Assembly (NCBI RefSeq): GCF_019703515.2 | Contig: NC_059388.1 | Location: 6,785,979-6,849,978 of the forward strand | Direction of reading: 5' to 3' | Origin: Myxocyprinus asiaticus | Taxonomy: Eukaryota; Chordata; Actinopteri; Cypriniformes; Catostomidae | Length of the DNA: 64,000 nucleotides | In this document: piece by piece, positions 48,699-60,437 of the stretch | Layout: each line of letters opens with the position of its first letter | Position numbering within the stretch: position 1 is the first letter of the stretch | Position numbers and translations under genes: made by a program | The notes under the pieces: model-generated | Told to the model about the DNA's origin: nothing | Seen by the model: only the letters and a program-made list of their open reading frames with translations | The model's database searches: none

Positions 48699-48982
48699 CA
48701 TACTCTGATAAACTCATTAAAAAACAACCATCAATTCTACACAAGTTATCAGGAATGGATCTTTGATAACAGCTGAAAGCATAGTTATCATGAAAGGTAA
48801 TTTATATGAGAAGGATCACATTTACATCCAAATGATAATAAATGTACATGGAACAGAACTCAAACCTCAAATTGCAATTTTTTTACGGAGATTTACTGAA
48901 TAGAAACTGTCAGTCTGTGTGCCTGCAGTCAAGTTTGGCCAAATGCGTTCATCAGCTATCAGATACCCGATGCAGATATCTA

Positions 48983-49548
48983 CACTCACTGAGCACTTTA
49001 TTAGGAACACCTGTACACCTACTTATTCATGTGGTTATCTAATCAGCCAATCGTGTGGCAGCAGTGCAATGCAAAAAATAATGCAGATATGGGTAAGGAG
49101 CTTCAGTTAATGTTCATATCAACCATCAGAATGGGGAAAAAAATGTGATCTCAGTGATAGAGCGTGGCATGATTGTTGGTGCCAGATGGGCTGGTTTGAG
49201 TATTTCTGTAACTGCTGATCTCCTGGGATTTTCATGCACAACAGTCTCTAGAATTTACTCTGAATGCTGCCAAAAACAAAAAACATCCAATGCGCATCAG
49301 TTCTGCAGACGGAAATGCCTTGTTGATGAGAGAGGTCAACGGAGAATGGCCAAACTAGTTCGAGCTGACAGAAAGGCTACACTAACTCAGTTACTGAGTT
49401 AAAATCACTCTGTACAATTGTAGTGAGCAGAATAGCATCTCAGAATGCACAACACGTCAAGCCTTGAGGGGAATGGGCTACAACAGCAGAAGACCACATC
49501 GGGAACTTTATTAGGACCATAGGGTTCCAAATAAAGTACTCAGTGAGT
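48983..49548 (+). mobile_element. Non-autonomous Tc1 element
   Basis: The left end CACTCACTGAGCACTTTATT and right end AATAAAGTACTCAGTGAGT are inverted and flanked by TA. It retains only the transposase N-terminus at 49145-49402 (IVGARWAGLSISVTADLLGF, CRRKCLVDERGQRRMAKLVR), then a stop. The N-terminus is from the same lineage as the fold-back element at 22.3 kb. Confidence 0.8.
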
Positions 49549-51150
49549 ATATATTGTAAAAAAAAAAATAATTCTAATTGACAGACATTGGCTACTCCAT
49601 CAGTAAAGACTGTATCATACCACGTCTGCGGGGAGTGAGCTGCTGACAGGCTCACGTTGACTGATAGCATAACAGAGCTGCAATTCTGTATTAATTCAGT
49701 TGTGTTGATAAATAGGTTTCAAGTGTTTTTTTTTTAGTTCACCGTGTCGCGTGAGACAACAAAGGACTCAACGCTTTCTGTCGGGTCTGGGACAATAATA
49801 AACCCTAATAAAGTGCACAAAAAATTTCGAGCAGAATTCTCAGTTATTTTAGTACAGTACCTGTTTAACTGTGTGCTTCTCTTCTGTGTCACTGCATGTT
49901 GATGCTTTTGTTGCTTTTCCCTGTGGCGAGAAACGTATTTTGAGAGGTAAAAGTTGAACTGCCTTAAACGCAGTGCTCCTAGTGCGAGATCAATTTTACA
50001 CGAATAATTGTCAAAACATTACACTGTACCTGCAGTCATGTTGTTGCTTGGACATTCGCTCTTCGCGCAATTGACACAGTTATGCAAAAGATCCAGGACA
50101 GGGAAGGGGTCAATCAGATTTCAGTTGGGGCAGGTGCCCCCGTGGCCCCTTCCCCTAGATATGCCACAATGACCCCTCTTGTCTAAGTTTTCTCAGCTTT
50201 TTGTTATCTTTCTCAATCAAAAGTACAAAGGCACATTTTGTCTTGTACATGCTGCACGCATACACAAATTCTTCCATATGTCAAAATTTATTTCACATAA
50301 ATTTTCTGATAATTCAATTGAACCAAACTTCAAATCTTGTTTAAATAACCAGTGTTACTGCATTTAAACCATAATTTTGATCCTGATTTAAACTTTACAG
50401 TTAACCTAGATTAAAATCTATTCTTATACTAGAGTTGTCTCCAATACTAGGGCTAGTCAGAGTCCAGAAATCGACTCTTTTGAAGCCACAGTAGTTGAGC
50501 TGACGTGAGAGGAGGCCGACGCTGCAAACCATGCCACTTATTGTCTGAACTTTTTTCTTAATTTATGCACTTTCATTGGTCAATTAATTTATCAAATAAA
50601 TGTTTTCACGGCTTATAAAATCATAGACACTTACGTGGCCATTATCAACCTGCTTGAGCCCTGTGTACTAACGATCTATCTAGGTAGAAGTTTCTATGGT
50701 GAATATAGGCATACATTTTTCCAGATTTGCTCTGCTGTACATATTTTAGAAAAGAAAAATCAATATGACATTTTTTAGTGGTTTGTTAGTTTTCTTTATG
50801 GGAATAAAAGTCATTCATTTTTTAATGAGCCAACTCGTGATTTCTTATGATTTTGCATCTCGTTCTTTTATTACGACTCTCAAAATAGGACCCTAAAGCT
50901 TAATCGACCATTACTAAAGTTCATCATAAACTAGTATGTGATGAAACTGATGTACAGTCATGTTGATAACATTTTAAAAACTAAAATGTGTATTTAAAGT
51001 GTCCCACTTTATCTGTATTCACCCTTCGTATATTTTTTTCTCTTCTCTTTGACAATCAGTCTTGAATAATTTATGTTTCATCGGGAAATGTTTGCAATTA
51101 GACAAATTAAATTAGAAAGTAATCCATTATAAATTTGCCATAGAAATACT
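49549..51150. other. Gene-free stretch
   Basis: No coding signal. 50100-50170 (GGGGCAGGTGCCCCCGTGGC, CCCTAGATATGCC) resembles a hAT-type terminus. Its possible partner is at about 48450 (CAGGGGCGATTCTATAAATT), which would enclose the Tc1 element and microsatellite between them. Confidence 0.35.
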
Positions 51151-51151
51151 G

Positions 51152-51727
51152 GGCCCATATTCATAAAAGAATCTTAAGGCTAAAAGTAGCTCCTAACGCA
51201 GAAATTTAGGAGCAACTTTTAAAAATTAGGGGTGTGTTTTCATATTTGTAAACTTAGTTAAAGACACAGGGACTCTCCCACGAACTGAAACAACCAAATT
51301 ACACTGGAGATAAAGGTTTTAACAACTCTGTGCTCACTGGCCACATCAAAATAAAACTGTGTAGCACGGATGAATTGGGAATTTCTGTCATCCATCAGCA
51401 GAATAATCTATCAAACTATATACCCTCTCCAGACCACACATATGTCCGACAATTCATAGCTTATTTTTTCATGTGGATTTGCGCTCGCTGCAGAGAAAAA
51501 GGGGGGCATTGACGGGGAATCACAGCAATTGTGGGGCTGCCTGGTGTTTTGATGCTGTTGACGGAATGCATGCTCGTTTCATAACATCAACACAGGATGA
51601 AGAAATCTTCATCAACTGAAAAAAAAAATCTATTCAGCATGTATTCTGTAATCTGTAGTGGAATACATTTCAGAAGTAACCCTCCCAACCCTGGTGGTAA
51701 GATAAAATCTTTGTGAATACGGGCCCT
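51152..51727. mobile_element. Non-autonomous DNA transposon (GGGCCC termini)
   Basis: GGGCCCATATTCATAAAAGA at the left and ATCTTTGTGAATACGGGCCC at the right are inverted. The interior is non-coding. Possibly PIF/Harbinger-derived, but the class is not proven. Confidence 0.6.
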
Positions 51728-52424
51728 GATTTCTAACACTGTGGGATTAAATGCTAAATTGGTTTGCCATATTCCACCTGTTGGCACTCCTCCTCCTTCT
51801 CTTAAGTGCAGTTTTGCCCCTCTTTTGGGGTGTTTGGCTCCTTATAGTATGGCTTTATTGGTCACTGTTTTCAATATGTTACTTTATGCCAGGTTCTACA
51901 CTTTCACCTGATTAAAAAAAAAAAAAAAAAAAAAATCCCATTAATCTTAACTGATTAATCTTAATTCTTACTGGATTACCTTGAGGCAATCAGTGTGTGG
52001 TAATATGAAATATAGTTGAAATATGGAGGCTTTTATTGTGACAATCCTGATCAGTCTGCACATGTATATACTGTAATGCTGATTGTAAAATTGTTCCTTT
52101 GGTATTGTTATATGTTAACCAGGTTTGTTTTTTCCGCTCAAACAAACAGACTGCAATTCTGTTTGTAGGTTGCAGACATCTAACACAATTTTACAAGGTT
52201 TTTGCTTAAAAAAAAAAAAAAAAAAATAAATAAAAATACCACTGGGGTAAGAAAAATGTATTTCTTAATTACCAACCTACTTAACTCTCCGTTAGCAGGG
52301 ATAGGAGTGTGTAATATGTTTACGCTTAAAAATTCCCTGGTTATGATAATAGTCATGTGTGGTGCTGTACCACATGAAAGCTTAAAATCTGAACTTTTCA
52401 CAGAACTCCATCACCTACAAATTT

Positions 52425-53115
52425 AAATTCTCTCATAATTTACTCACCCTCATGCCATCCCAGATATGTATGTCTTTCTTTCTTCTTCTGAACACAAAGG
52501 AAGATTTTTAGAAGAATATCTCAGCTCTGTAGGTTCAAACAATACAAGCCAATGGGGTCCACAATTTTGAAGTTCTAAAATTCATATAAAGGCAGCATAA
52601 AAGTAATCCATAAAAAGTCGATTTCATGTCTTCAGAATTGATATGATAGGTGTGGGTGAGAAACATTTTTAAGTTTTTGTTTTTTACTATAAATCTTTAC
52701 TTTCAAACAGCCCTCATAAGCGCACTTTTCTCCTAAAAGTTCTTCTTTTGTTTTTTGGTGATTCACATTCTTCGTGCATTTCACCCCCTACTGGACAGGG
52801 AGGAGAATTTAAAGTAAAAAATTATTTAAATATTGCTCTGTTTCGCACCCACACCTATCATATTACTTCTGAAGACATGGATTTAACCACTGGAGTTGTA
52901 TGGATTACTTTTATGCTGCCTTTATATGCTTTTCTGAGATTCGAAGTTCTGGACCCTTTTGACTTGCATCGTTTGAACCTACAGTGCTGAGATATTCTTC
53001 TACAAATCTTTGTTTGTGTTCAGCAGAGGTAAGAAAGTCATACGCATCTGGGATGGCATGAGCGTGAACAAATTATGAGAGTATTAATATTTTGTCATTT
53101 TATTTATAAAAAATT
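52425..53115. mobile_element. Fold-back MITE, second full copy
   Basis: Same family as 21.6 kb: left AATTTACTCACCCTCATGCC and GGAAGATTTTTAGAAGAATA pair with right CTTCTACAAATCTTTGTTTG and GGGATGGCATGAGCGTG. Non-coding. Confidence 0.75.
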
Positions 53116-53829
53116 CCTTTAAGTCTCAGATTCTACAACAAAATATATAGTCTAGCAGAAAAAGCATGATCATAAAACAAATCAGAAAAAAGTGTTTTCA
53201 ACTACCATTACATCGTAAAGATGAGAATCTCGGCTTTCCAATGACAACTAGATTAATCTTCTAGTCCACCCAGAGCTCATCTCCATTAGAGCGCCACCTG
53301 CATTTCAGATCTGTATATTGTGATGAAAGGTGATATAGGAAAATGTATACATCCACCTAGCGGAATGAACTAACACTTCTTGCAGGGATATAGAGCAAAC
53401 AGAGCCTGAATCGCAGGCTTTCAAAGACAGGATAAAAAATAAATAGTAAACACATATCTTCATCATAATATTGTAAACATATACAATATTATTTTTGAAT
53501 TCTAGCAATCTTTATTTGAAATTTGTGGATTTTTCTATAAAGTTATATTTTTTAAATATTTTGCAGATAGTCCACTGTATGTGTGTATGGTGAGCTTTTA
53601 AATTTGGGAGCGAAAAATTTCAGGTGGCAGCCAAAATATGCAGCCGAACTGAAGGGGTTTTTTATCACAAGACTTAATATCATGTTGATGTTTATATATT
53701 TTAATGGAAAACAAGACTGATAAATACTTTTGATATTTTTTATTTATTTATTTTTTTGCCATGAAGTTGCAAGGAAATAGCTCATGACAACAAATAGCTG
53801 AAACCATAAACAGATGTCATAAAACGTAC

Positions 53830-54060
53830 CTCCACAAAAAAATATTGCTGTTGCCAAACCTAAGAGAGTTATCCCTGTAACTCCACCTACTGTTGCTAAA
53901 TGTTGATTTAAAAAAGAAAGAAAAGGAACCAGTTAAAGGTAATACAGTGATGATCACAGAGTGGAGACATATTAGTGATGAAATTACAAAAGAAGAAATG
54001 AACAGCTGATGTAATAAACAGCACTCACATTTGTAACTTGCAGTGGATGCTTCTACTGCA
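53830..54060 (-). CDS. Candidate stalk + transmembrane exon pair (partial gene)
   Basis: Two minus-strand exons with canonical sites. Exon B is 54060-54029 (32 bp; acceptor GGGAAACAG, donor GTGAGT). Exon A is 53895-53830 (66 bp; acceptor ACATTTAG, donor GTACGT). Both are phase 1-1. Spliced they read AVEASTASYKS, then TVGGVTGITLLGLATAIFF, a convincing membrane helix, ending CG. Small phase-1 exons for stalk and membrane helix are typical of immunoglobulin-superfamily and other receptors. No ectodomain or cytoplasmic exon was recognised nearby, so the family is unknown and the gene may be partial. Confidence 0.3.
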
Positions 54061-54126
54061 CTGTTTCCCAAATCAAAGAGATTTTAAAAGTGAGTCAGGA
54101 CATTTTCTGCCATGTTTGTGTTTCAC

Positions 54127-54155
54127 GAAAGAAAGAAAGAAAGAAAGAAAGAAAG
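54127..54155. repeat. (GAAA)n microsatellite
   Basis: Seven GAAA units. Confidence 0.95.
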
Positions 54156-54299
54156 AGGGGTTATGGAGAATGAGTGCTGACAGAATGAGGACAGTTGTAT
54201 GATGGTCAGAGATGTTTATTATGAGCAACAGAAAAGCTTTGTCAGTAATAGTGACACAATGGTGAACAACTCTCGTACATGGATCACCCTTCACCTTAT

Positions 54300-55067
54300 T
54301 GCAATTACTAAAATGATTAGTTATTACAGCATTTCTTTAAAAAAATAATCTATCGATAAAATTGATCATTTAAAAATCAGACAACAAATGTAATTATCGA
54401 TTAGTTAGATATGTGCTACTTGCACGGAGAAGCTCCATCAGTGAAGTCACTTCACAGTGAAAGATGTGTTTGCATGATAACTTGAAAAATGATGGAGACA
54501 TATTGAATAGGAAAAAACATGACCCTAGTTGTCCAGCGCACAGGAGCACTTTATAAACACTTCAAAATAAATCACGAGCATACAGTTTAATGTCAACCAG
54601 TTGCCAGTTATGTGCGTTGACTGTTTGTGTTGCTTGTGCTGTTTGAAGTGCTTGAGCGTTGTTTCTCTCCAGCACATTACTTACATTTTACTGTTATTTT
54701 CTATGTTTCATAATGTATAAGTGTTATGAATTCAAGGTGCACATTTCCATTGTGCAAAACTGTTTGTCTTTACCACAAGCGAGTCTCCATTAAACTTCAC
54801 TGAGCAAGCGAGCGCGCGCATCTGCGTTTTATTGGGAGGACGCAAATATTTTGCAATAGAAAACACAAAGTTTCCTGGGGGAGTGCAAATATTTTCATTG
54901 ATTATTTTTTCCTCAAAAGTTTTTCCCCACTAACACATTCACTTGTCAACATCTGCTGACGCCCATACAGAAATCTGAAATATGGCCATATATAAACATA
55001 CATATACATTTTATACTGTATTTTATTGAATATATAATATGCAAATTGCACTATTATCTTGGAAAAT
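54300..55067. other. Gene-free stretch
   Basis: No coding signal. About 54330-54660 resembles a degraded hAT-type repeat (ATCGATAAAATTGATC, TAATTATCGATTAG, CACTTCAAAATAAA). Confidence 0.35.
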
Positions 55068-55921
55068 GTCTCAGTTACGTAGGTAACCTCAGTTCCCTGA
55101 GACAAAGGGAACGAGACATTGCGTGCTAACGCATATGGGGAGTTGTCCTTCCACAAGACCTAATTGAAACCTCTCTACAATAACGGCAATATTCTAATAT
55201 TCCAATATCTATGGTGTATGAGCCCCGCCCTTATAGGCGCGAAGCTGTCTGCTATAAAAGCAGGTGCACAAACACCATTCCTCCGAATTTTCTGACTGAG
55301 GGATAAGGAGCACATCGCTCGCACCTCAGATGAACTCGGAGTCTTGTAGTACGGCCAGCGTTCGCAATGTCTCGTTCCCTTTGTCTCAGAAAACGGAGGT
55401 TATGTAGGTAACCGAGACATTCCCTTATGACTCAGTACATTTGACATTGCGTGCTAACACATTTGAGGAACAGAATCCCATCACGGCACACTACACGACA
55501 ACCTTCCAGAGAGGAAATATGATGCCACAGTCCCATGGGATGACGACCGACATGAGTATGCAGCAAGTGAGTGACCCTCATGTTGGGCCAGGAGGGGAGC
55601 ACTCAGAATGAATATATGAACTATAGTCATATAGTATGAATTAACCCCTTCACAAACCTAGTCGGGAAGGGAGTTTATTATAATGAAAGTGCTTGTGACT
55701 TTATGGTAAATTACAACAGCCTGATGCAGGCGGTTGTGTAAAATGATAGGGAGCCTGTACTTAAGGAGAGGGGCATAAGTATTTGTTTGGCAAACAAAAT
55801 AGCAAGCACTGTAAACAGAGTTGACTTGTGAAGAGAAAGATGTTATGGCTAGGTTGTAAAAACTTGAGAATGTGTTTTGAGAAGACCATCCTGCTGCAAA
55901 ACATATGTCTTGTAAAGACAC
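55068..55921 (-). mobile_element. Second DIRS-like element remnant
   Basis: Terminal inverted arms of 56 bp at 55068-55123 and 55363-55418 (GGTAACCTCAGTTCCCTGAG paired with its complement; palindromic GTTACGTAGGTAAC core). To the right, on the minus strand, a tyrosine-recombinase C-terminus survives at 55921-55850 (SLQDICFAAGWSSQNTFSSF then YNL, with the likely catalytic Tyr). Between and beyond is decayed. The sequence from 55.92 to 56.6 kb may belong to the element but is not recognisable. Confidence 0.75.
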
Positions 55922-56614
55922 ACCATTCGTCTATATCCATGAGAAGGCCATGCCTCTAGGGGTTTGTTATGAAAAGGGTAAATTCCAGTGATTTAATAAT
56001 GGGAACCGAAATTGGAGGTCCGATCGGCAGCCATACTCAATAGATACATTTCAGAGTTATTGACGAAATGGGCTAGCGTGAGGAGGCAAGAGATGGAGTG
56101 GCCTTGATGCATTATGCACGTGGCAAAATAAGGGAACACAAAGGGATGGGAGATCACATATGGAAACTGCTTGTGTGCAGGGGGAAATCGAGCTGAGGGT
56201 GGTACGGGAATAGAGGAGCAGAGAATGGGAAGGATCCAGCATGAACCTTCCAAAAGAGAATTAAATGTGCGGACTACTTCTACTCTAATTGTGAGCCGGA
56301 CAGTGAAGTGAAATTTGCCACATGATGCCAAAATGGGCCAGTCAGCGAGGTGAATTGGCATGACTTTTGGAAGCGTCTTGATGTCTGCTTTGGTGAGGAG
56401 GGTGCCGTGCCCAGCCTTGGATGGGGTTGAAGTGTGTTGATTTGAAAGATGTGATGTTTGAAGCCAAAGCTCCTGATAAAGCCCTTAAAACCAGCAACAC
56501 AAAGCATGAACCATGACATATATATAGTGTCAGTCAACTGAATATTCAGTATCTGCTTTGCAAGAAACGCAAATCCGGCACAGGTTTTATGCAAGAGTGA
56601 CAAACCTTACTTAC

Positions 56615-56905
56615 CTGCTGCTACATGCAGCTGCCCTGACTAGAGGAGTTTTGCGGAGAGCAAAATGCATGGTAACTGAAAAATATAATACGTTTAGATA
56701 AATTGTAAATTGTAGAAGTAATGTAGAAAGCATTTAGGAAGCTTATGTCTTAGCAGATACAGGAAATTATCTGTAGCGTAATTGAAATAATGAGCTTTTT
56801 TGTGAAAAAAAAGGAAAAAAAACTGATCTGGCACAGGTTTTATCCAATGATTAAACAAAACCTTACTTACCTGCTACTAAATGTAATTGCCCCAACCACA
56901 AGCAT
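56615..56905 (-). other. Two similar short ATG exons with strong donors
   Basis: 56670-56615 reads ATG and 18 codons (MHFALRKTPLVRAAACSS), ending CAG|GTAAGTAAGG. 56905-56871 reads MLVVGAITFSS, ending in the same donor. The flanks are similar (GGCACAGGTTTTAT at 56578 and 56830), so this is a local duplication of about 255 bp. No downstream exon was identified; possibly part of the neighbouring repeat. Confidence 0.2.
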
Positions 56906-56948
56906 CTTAAAAGTGAATGGAGCAAAGACTGAAAAGAATTATACTTAA

Positions 56949-57545
56949 AGGGGACCTATTATGCAAAATTCACTTTTACATGGTGTTTGAACATAAATGG
57001 GAGTCGGCAGTGTGTGTACACAGCCACCCTACAATGTTAAAAGTCCACCCACTCCTCTTTCTTATATTTCTATTAATCTAAAACAGTGTCTCAAAATGAT
57101 CGGTTTTCGTTCTGCCCACGACTGGTGATGGACTCCATCCTGTTATCATAGATCCTCCCCTGAGTGATCTACACACAGTCCGCCATTTTTTTCCACGCTG
57201 GAGCAGCTAAGGTGAGAAGAATGAGGACTCAGCTTCGTAAGCGTCATAAGTGTTCTGTTGTTGGCTGTAAAAGTGAACATAAGAGTCTTCATGTACTCAC
57301 GGCATCAGAGCCACTGAAGACGCAGTGGACAAGTTTTGTTTTTGAAGAAAATGTGCCCCAAAACATACCAAAATTTGCGTATGTTTATGCAAATCATTTT
57401 ACACCGGACTGCTTTGTGAATGAGGGTCAATATAAAGCAGAATTTTCCAAATATGTGATTCTCAAGCATGGATCAGTACCAATTGTTCGTGTTCCAGCTT
57501 TATATCCTGAAGATGTAAGTATCACACTTTATATTTTGTAAGTGT
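56949..57545 (+). mobile_element. TTAA-flanked (Kolobok-like) element, 5' part
   Basis: TTAA at 56945-56948 is followed by AGGGGACCTATTATGCAAAA, a terminus common in zebrafish-type TTAA elements. It contains a THAP-domain exon (57221-57514), and THAP proteins are encoded by Kolobok transposons. No complementary right end was found downstream, so it is truncated. Confidence 0.5.
57221..57514 (+). pseudogene. THAP-domain exon with a missing zinc ligand
   Basis: THAP domains are C2CH zinc fingers that bind DNA in transposases and derived proteins. From ATG at 57221: [18 protein letters not shown] gives the Cys pair (C-x4-C). Next come the conserved Trp in [12 protein letters not shown] and the C-x2-H box. 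In that box the Cys is replaced by Tyr: [11 protein letters not shown] has TAT where TGT is expected. The closing segment GSVPIVRVP sits where AVPTIF-like residues normally end the domain. The frame ends PED|GTAAGT, a good donor, so more exons are implied but not seen. Because of the lost ligand I call it a pseudogene. Confidence 0.65.
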
Positions 57546-59077
57546 TTGCAAATCGCCTTTCCGAATGTGCTTGTTAGCTGATTCCATGGCTAATCCACAG
57601 CGATGGTTTATTAAAAGTTTACATTGACTGCTCTGCCGGTTCCCGCCTCCTTCTTGCCCATCGTGTGAATCCGTTACAAAATGATTTACGGAGAACTATA
57701 TAATGCAAATCTCTGCACTGAATGATGCCTGAATGAGTAATAAAACATAAACATAACCGTGGACTAGGAATTAGACCCCTGTTTGACTTGATCATATAAG
57801 GCAGCAAAATGCGTTGCGCTGGTAATAAAATGTGCCGTTGAAATATTGAAATGTAATGAGCGGAGTCTGCCACTAGGTGTCAGAGGCGTGCAACAACAGG
57901 TGGTGCTTCCTTATTTGGAGAACGCGGAAGTAGACGTATGAAGTAAGAAACTCTTCGTGATTTACGTGAGATAAGACACCAACAAAAACAAGGCATCATC
58001 TTAACTGAATGGAGTAATAAGACCCCGTACAATAAGTACTTATGCATCATGACATGCATGAATAACAGACCTTAATTCCCCTATAGGGGTACACTCAGGA
58101 ATGCAACATTTAACTGCCGACCAACAACTATGAGAACCGAAAGCTCTATTGAAATGAAATATTGCCGCTTGAATTTGATGTTAATGCAGATGAGGGTTAT
58201 GATGAACATGTAACATTGGCAGCAGAAAGCCTAAGACCCATAAAACATCCTCTAAATGCATATGATTTATATCATTAAGAGCTTAGCGTATTTCTGATGG
58301 GGATCAGCTGCTGCCTTGAGGCGATGATTTTGACGGACTTGGCGAGGAGCGCGAGCCTTCCGGCACAGGGTCGTGCATTCCAGTTGCGGTAGATGCGGTG
58401 GCTTGACTGAGGGAGGTCTCCTACGTGACTGAGATCTGAATGAAGAACCAGATTTGCTGATCGTTTACGCCCCGTAGGTTTGATGCAGGACAGAAGTTGA
58501 GATGGAGCGACGGCATCGTCGAGGAGGGAAGGCAGGCTTCCCAAGATGTTATGTATGAGCTGGTTTGCCTGTGGCCTGGAGAGATTGAGATTGACGGAGA
58601 TGCCTGGTTAACATTTCTATTATCATTCCAAGAGGGCCGCGATCCCACTGAGACGCCGGAAATCGCAGACACGCGCTGCGGCGAGGAGCTTATGTTTTTA
58701 GTTTACAGTGTTTTTTTGTGCATTGCATAGACATGCTATTGTAGTATTATGGTTTACTTGCATTATTAACTGAGGCTGTACAATATAATATAAAAATAAT
58801 AAAGTCTTCCATGGAATTCGCATATCACAAGTATCACCTCTTAAATTGATAAGTGTAGTAAAATACAAACATTAATAGTAGATAAAACACTTGAACAATA
58901 ATATATTAAAATATACTGCTAGTGACTGAGGTGATTGAGTCCCCTGTTCTCTATTTAAAAGCGCTTTGTGTGTAGTGTAAGAAAAGCATTACAAGTGTAA
59001 AATCCATTCATTTAAAACATGTAAATAGGAGTGTTTTTTTCTGTTTTCTTCATCAAAGCAAGTAATATTTCATTTTT
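57546..59077. other. Gene-free stretch
   Basis: No recognised gene. 58300-58690 is GC-richer and open on both strands (minus 58672-58421 has a serine/proline-rich frame), but nothing was recognised. It could be a decayed retroelement gag or a lost exon. Confidence 0.3.
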
Positions 59078-59510
59078 TCATTTTTTCACTTTTCTCCCAG
59101 TTTGGAATGCCCAATTCCCACTACTTATTAGGTCCTTGTGGTGGCGTGGTTACTCACATCAATCTGGGTGAAGGAGGACAAGTCTCAGTTGCCTCCGCTT
59201 CTAAGACCGCCAATCCGCGCATCTTATCACATGCCTCGTTGTGCATGACACCGCGGAGACTCCGCATGTGGAGGCTCATGCTACTCTCCGCGATCCACGC
59301 ACAACTTACCACGTGCCCCATTGAGAGCGAGAACCACTGATCGTGACCATGAGGAGGAGGTTACCCCATGTGACTCTACCCTCCCTAGCAACTGGGCCAA
59401 TTTGGTTGCTTAGGAGACCTGGCTGGAGTCATTCAGTACACACTGGATTCGAACTCGCGACTCCAGGAGTGGTAGTCAGCATCAATACTTGCTGAGCTAC
59501 CCAGGCCCAC
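59078..59510 (-). repeat. tRNA-derived SINE, copy 4 (near full length)
   Basis: Same family as 10.9 kb in reverse: TTTGGAATGCCCAATTCCCA ... GCTGAGCTACCCAGGCCC. Flanked by near-perfect duplications AATATTTCATTTTT / AATATTTCAGTTTT. Confidence 0.86.
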
Positions 59511-60119
59511 AATATTTCAGTTTTAAATGTTTAATTGTATAACATAATATCAACATGAAAATAGCATATTATGAAACCGGCTCTGAATATCTTCCAGTCA
59601 AGTTCAAACACAGGTGATGTCCAGGTAAGCTCAAATCATGAGATTCATTCGACAGAAGAGCAGTGCAGAAACATGACTGACCTGAAGTGTTTTTCCACAA
59701 ATTGCTTGCAGTTTTACATTTCCACCACAGATGTTGCTAGAGAGCACAAAGTTACATAGTGCAGCTTTAACCAAGTGGTCAAAAGTGTCAGAGAAGAGCA
59801 TGCTTATGATGAAATATGAGACAATTAATGTTTGAAGAAAACAAAGAAAAATCAAGGTAAATATCACTTGTGAGCAGAATATTAAAATTTTAACAAATTA
59901 TGCAAAAAGTGTGAAATTATTATTTAATTGTATTTAGGATACATAAAATGTTAGCTATGAAATTCACCTTAGCAAGACAAAGTCTGTAATTTCTTTTTTC
60001 TTTTCTTTTTTTAAATTTTTTTTTTAATTGTTAAAAATGTTTCCATCATTGTCATTTTCACCACAGAATTCTGTTAAACACAATAAAGAACTTGAGATGT
60101 GCTGGAAATATCACTGTGG

Positions 60120-60246
60120 CAGGCACCTGCATACATAGACATCAAAGGGGGCTTGAGCACTTGCCCTTTTTCTTCCTTGAGAGAAAGTGCCTATTTTTCT
60201 TTTCTTTTTTTTTTTTTTTTTTTTTTTATAAATGAATATATATACA

Positions 60247-60282
<36 letters not shown>

Positions 60283-60375
60283 CTGTTTGCGCACAGCTTC
60301 CCTGTCAAACAAATATATTTATTGAATAAAAAATCTAAATATCAGGTCTGGAGATGAGACTTTGTCAATTCTGAT

Positions 60376-60437
<62 letters not shown>

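Noticed and set aside
56280..56603. 107-aa and overlapping 122-aa minus-strand ORFs
   Set aside because: No recognisable motif, overlapping frames, and position next to a decayed DIRS element; not supported as a gene.
58497..58730. 77-aa plus-strand ORF in GC-richer DNA
   Set aside because: No motif and an equally open antisense frame; left as unassigned.
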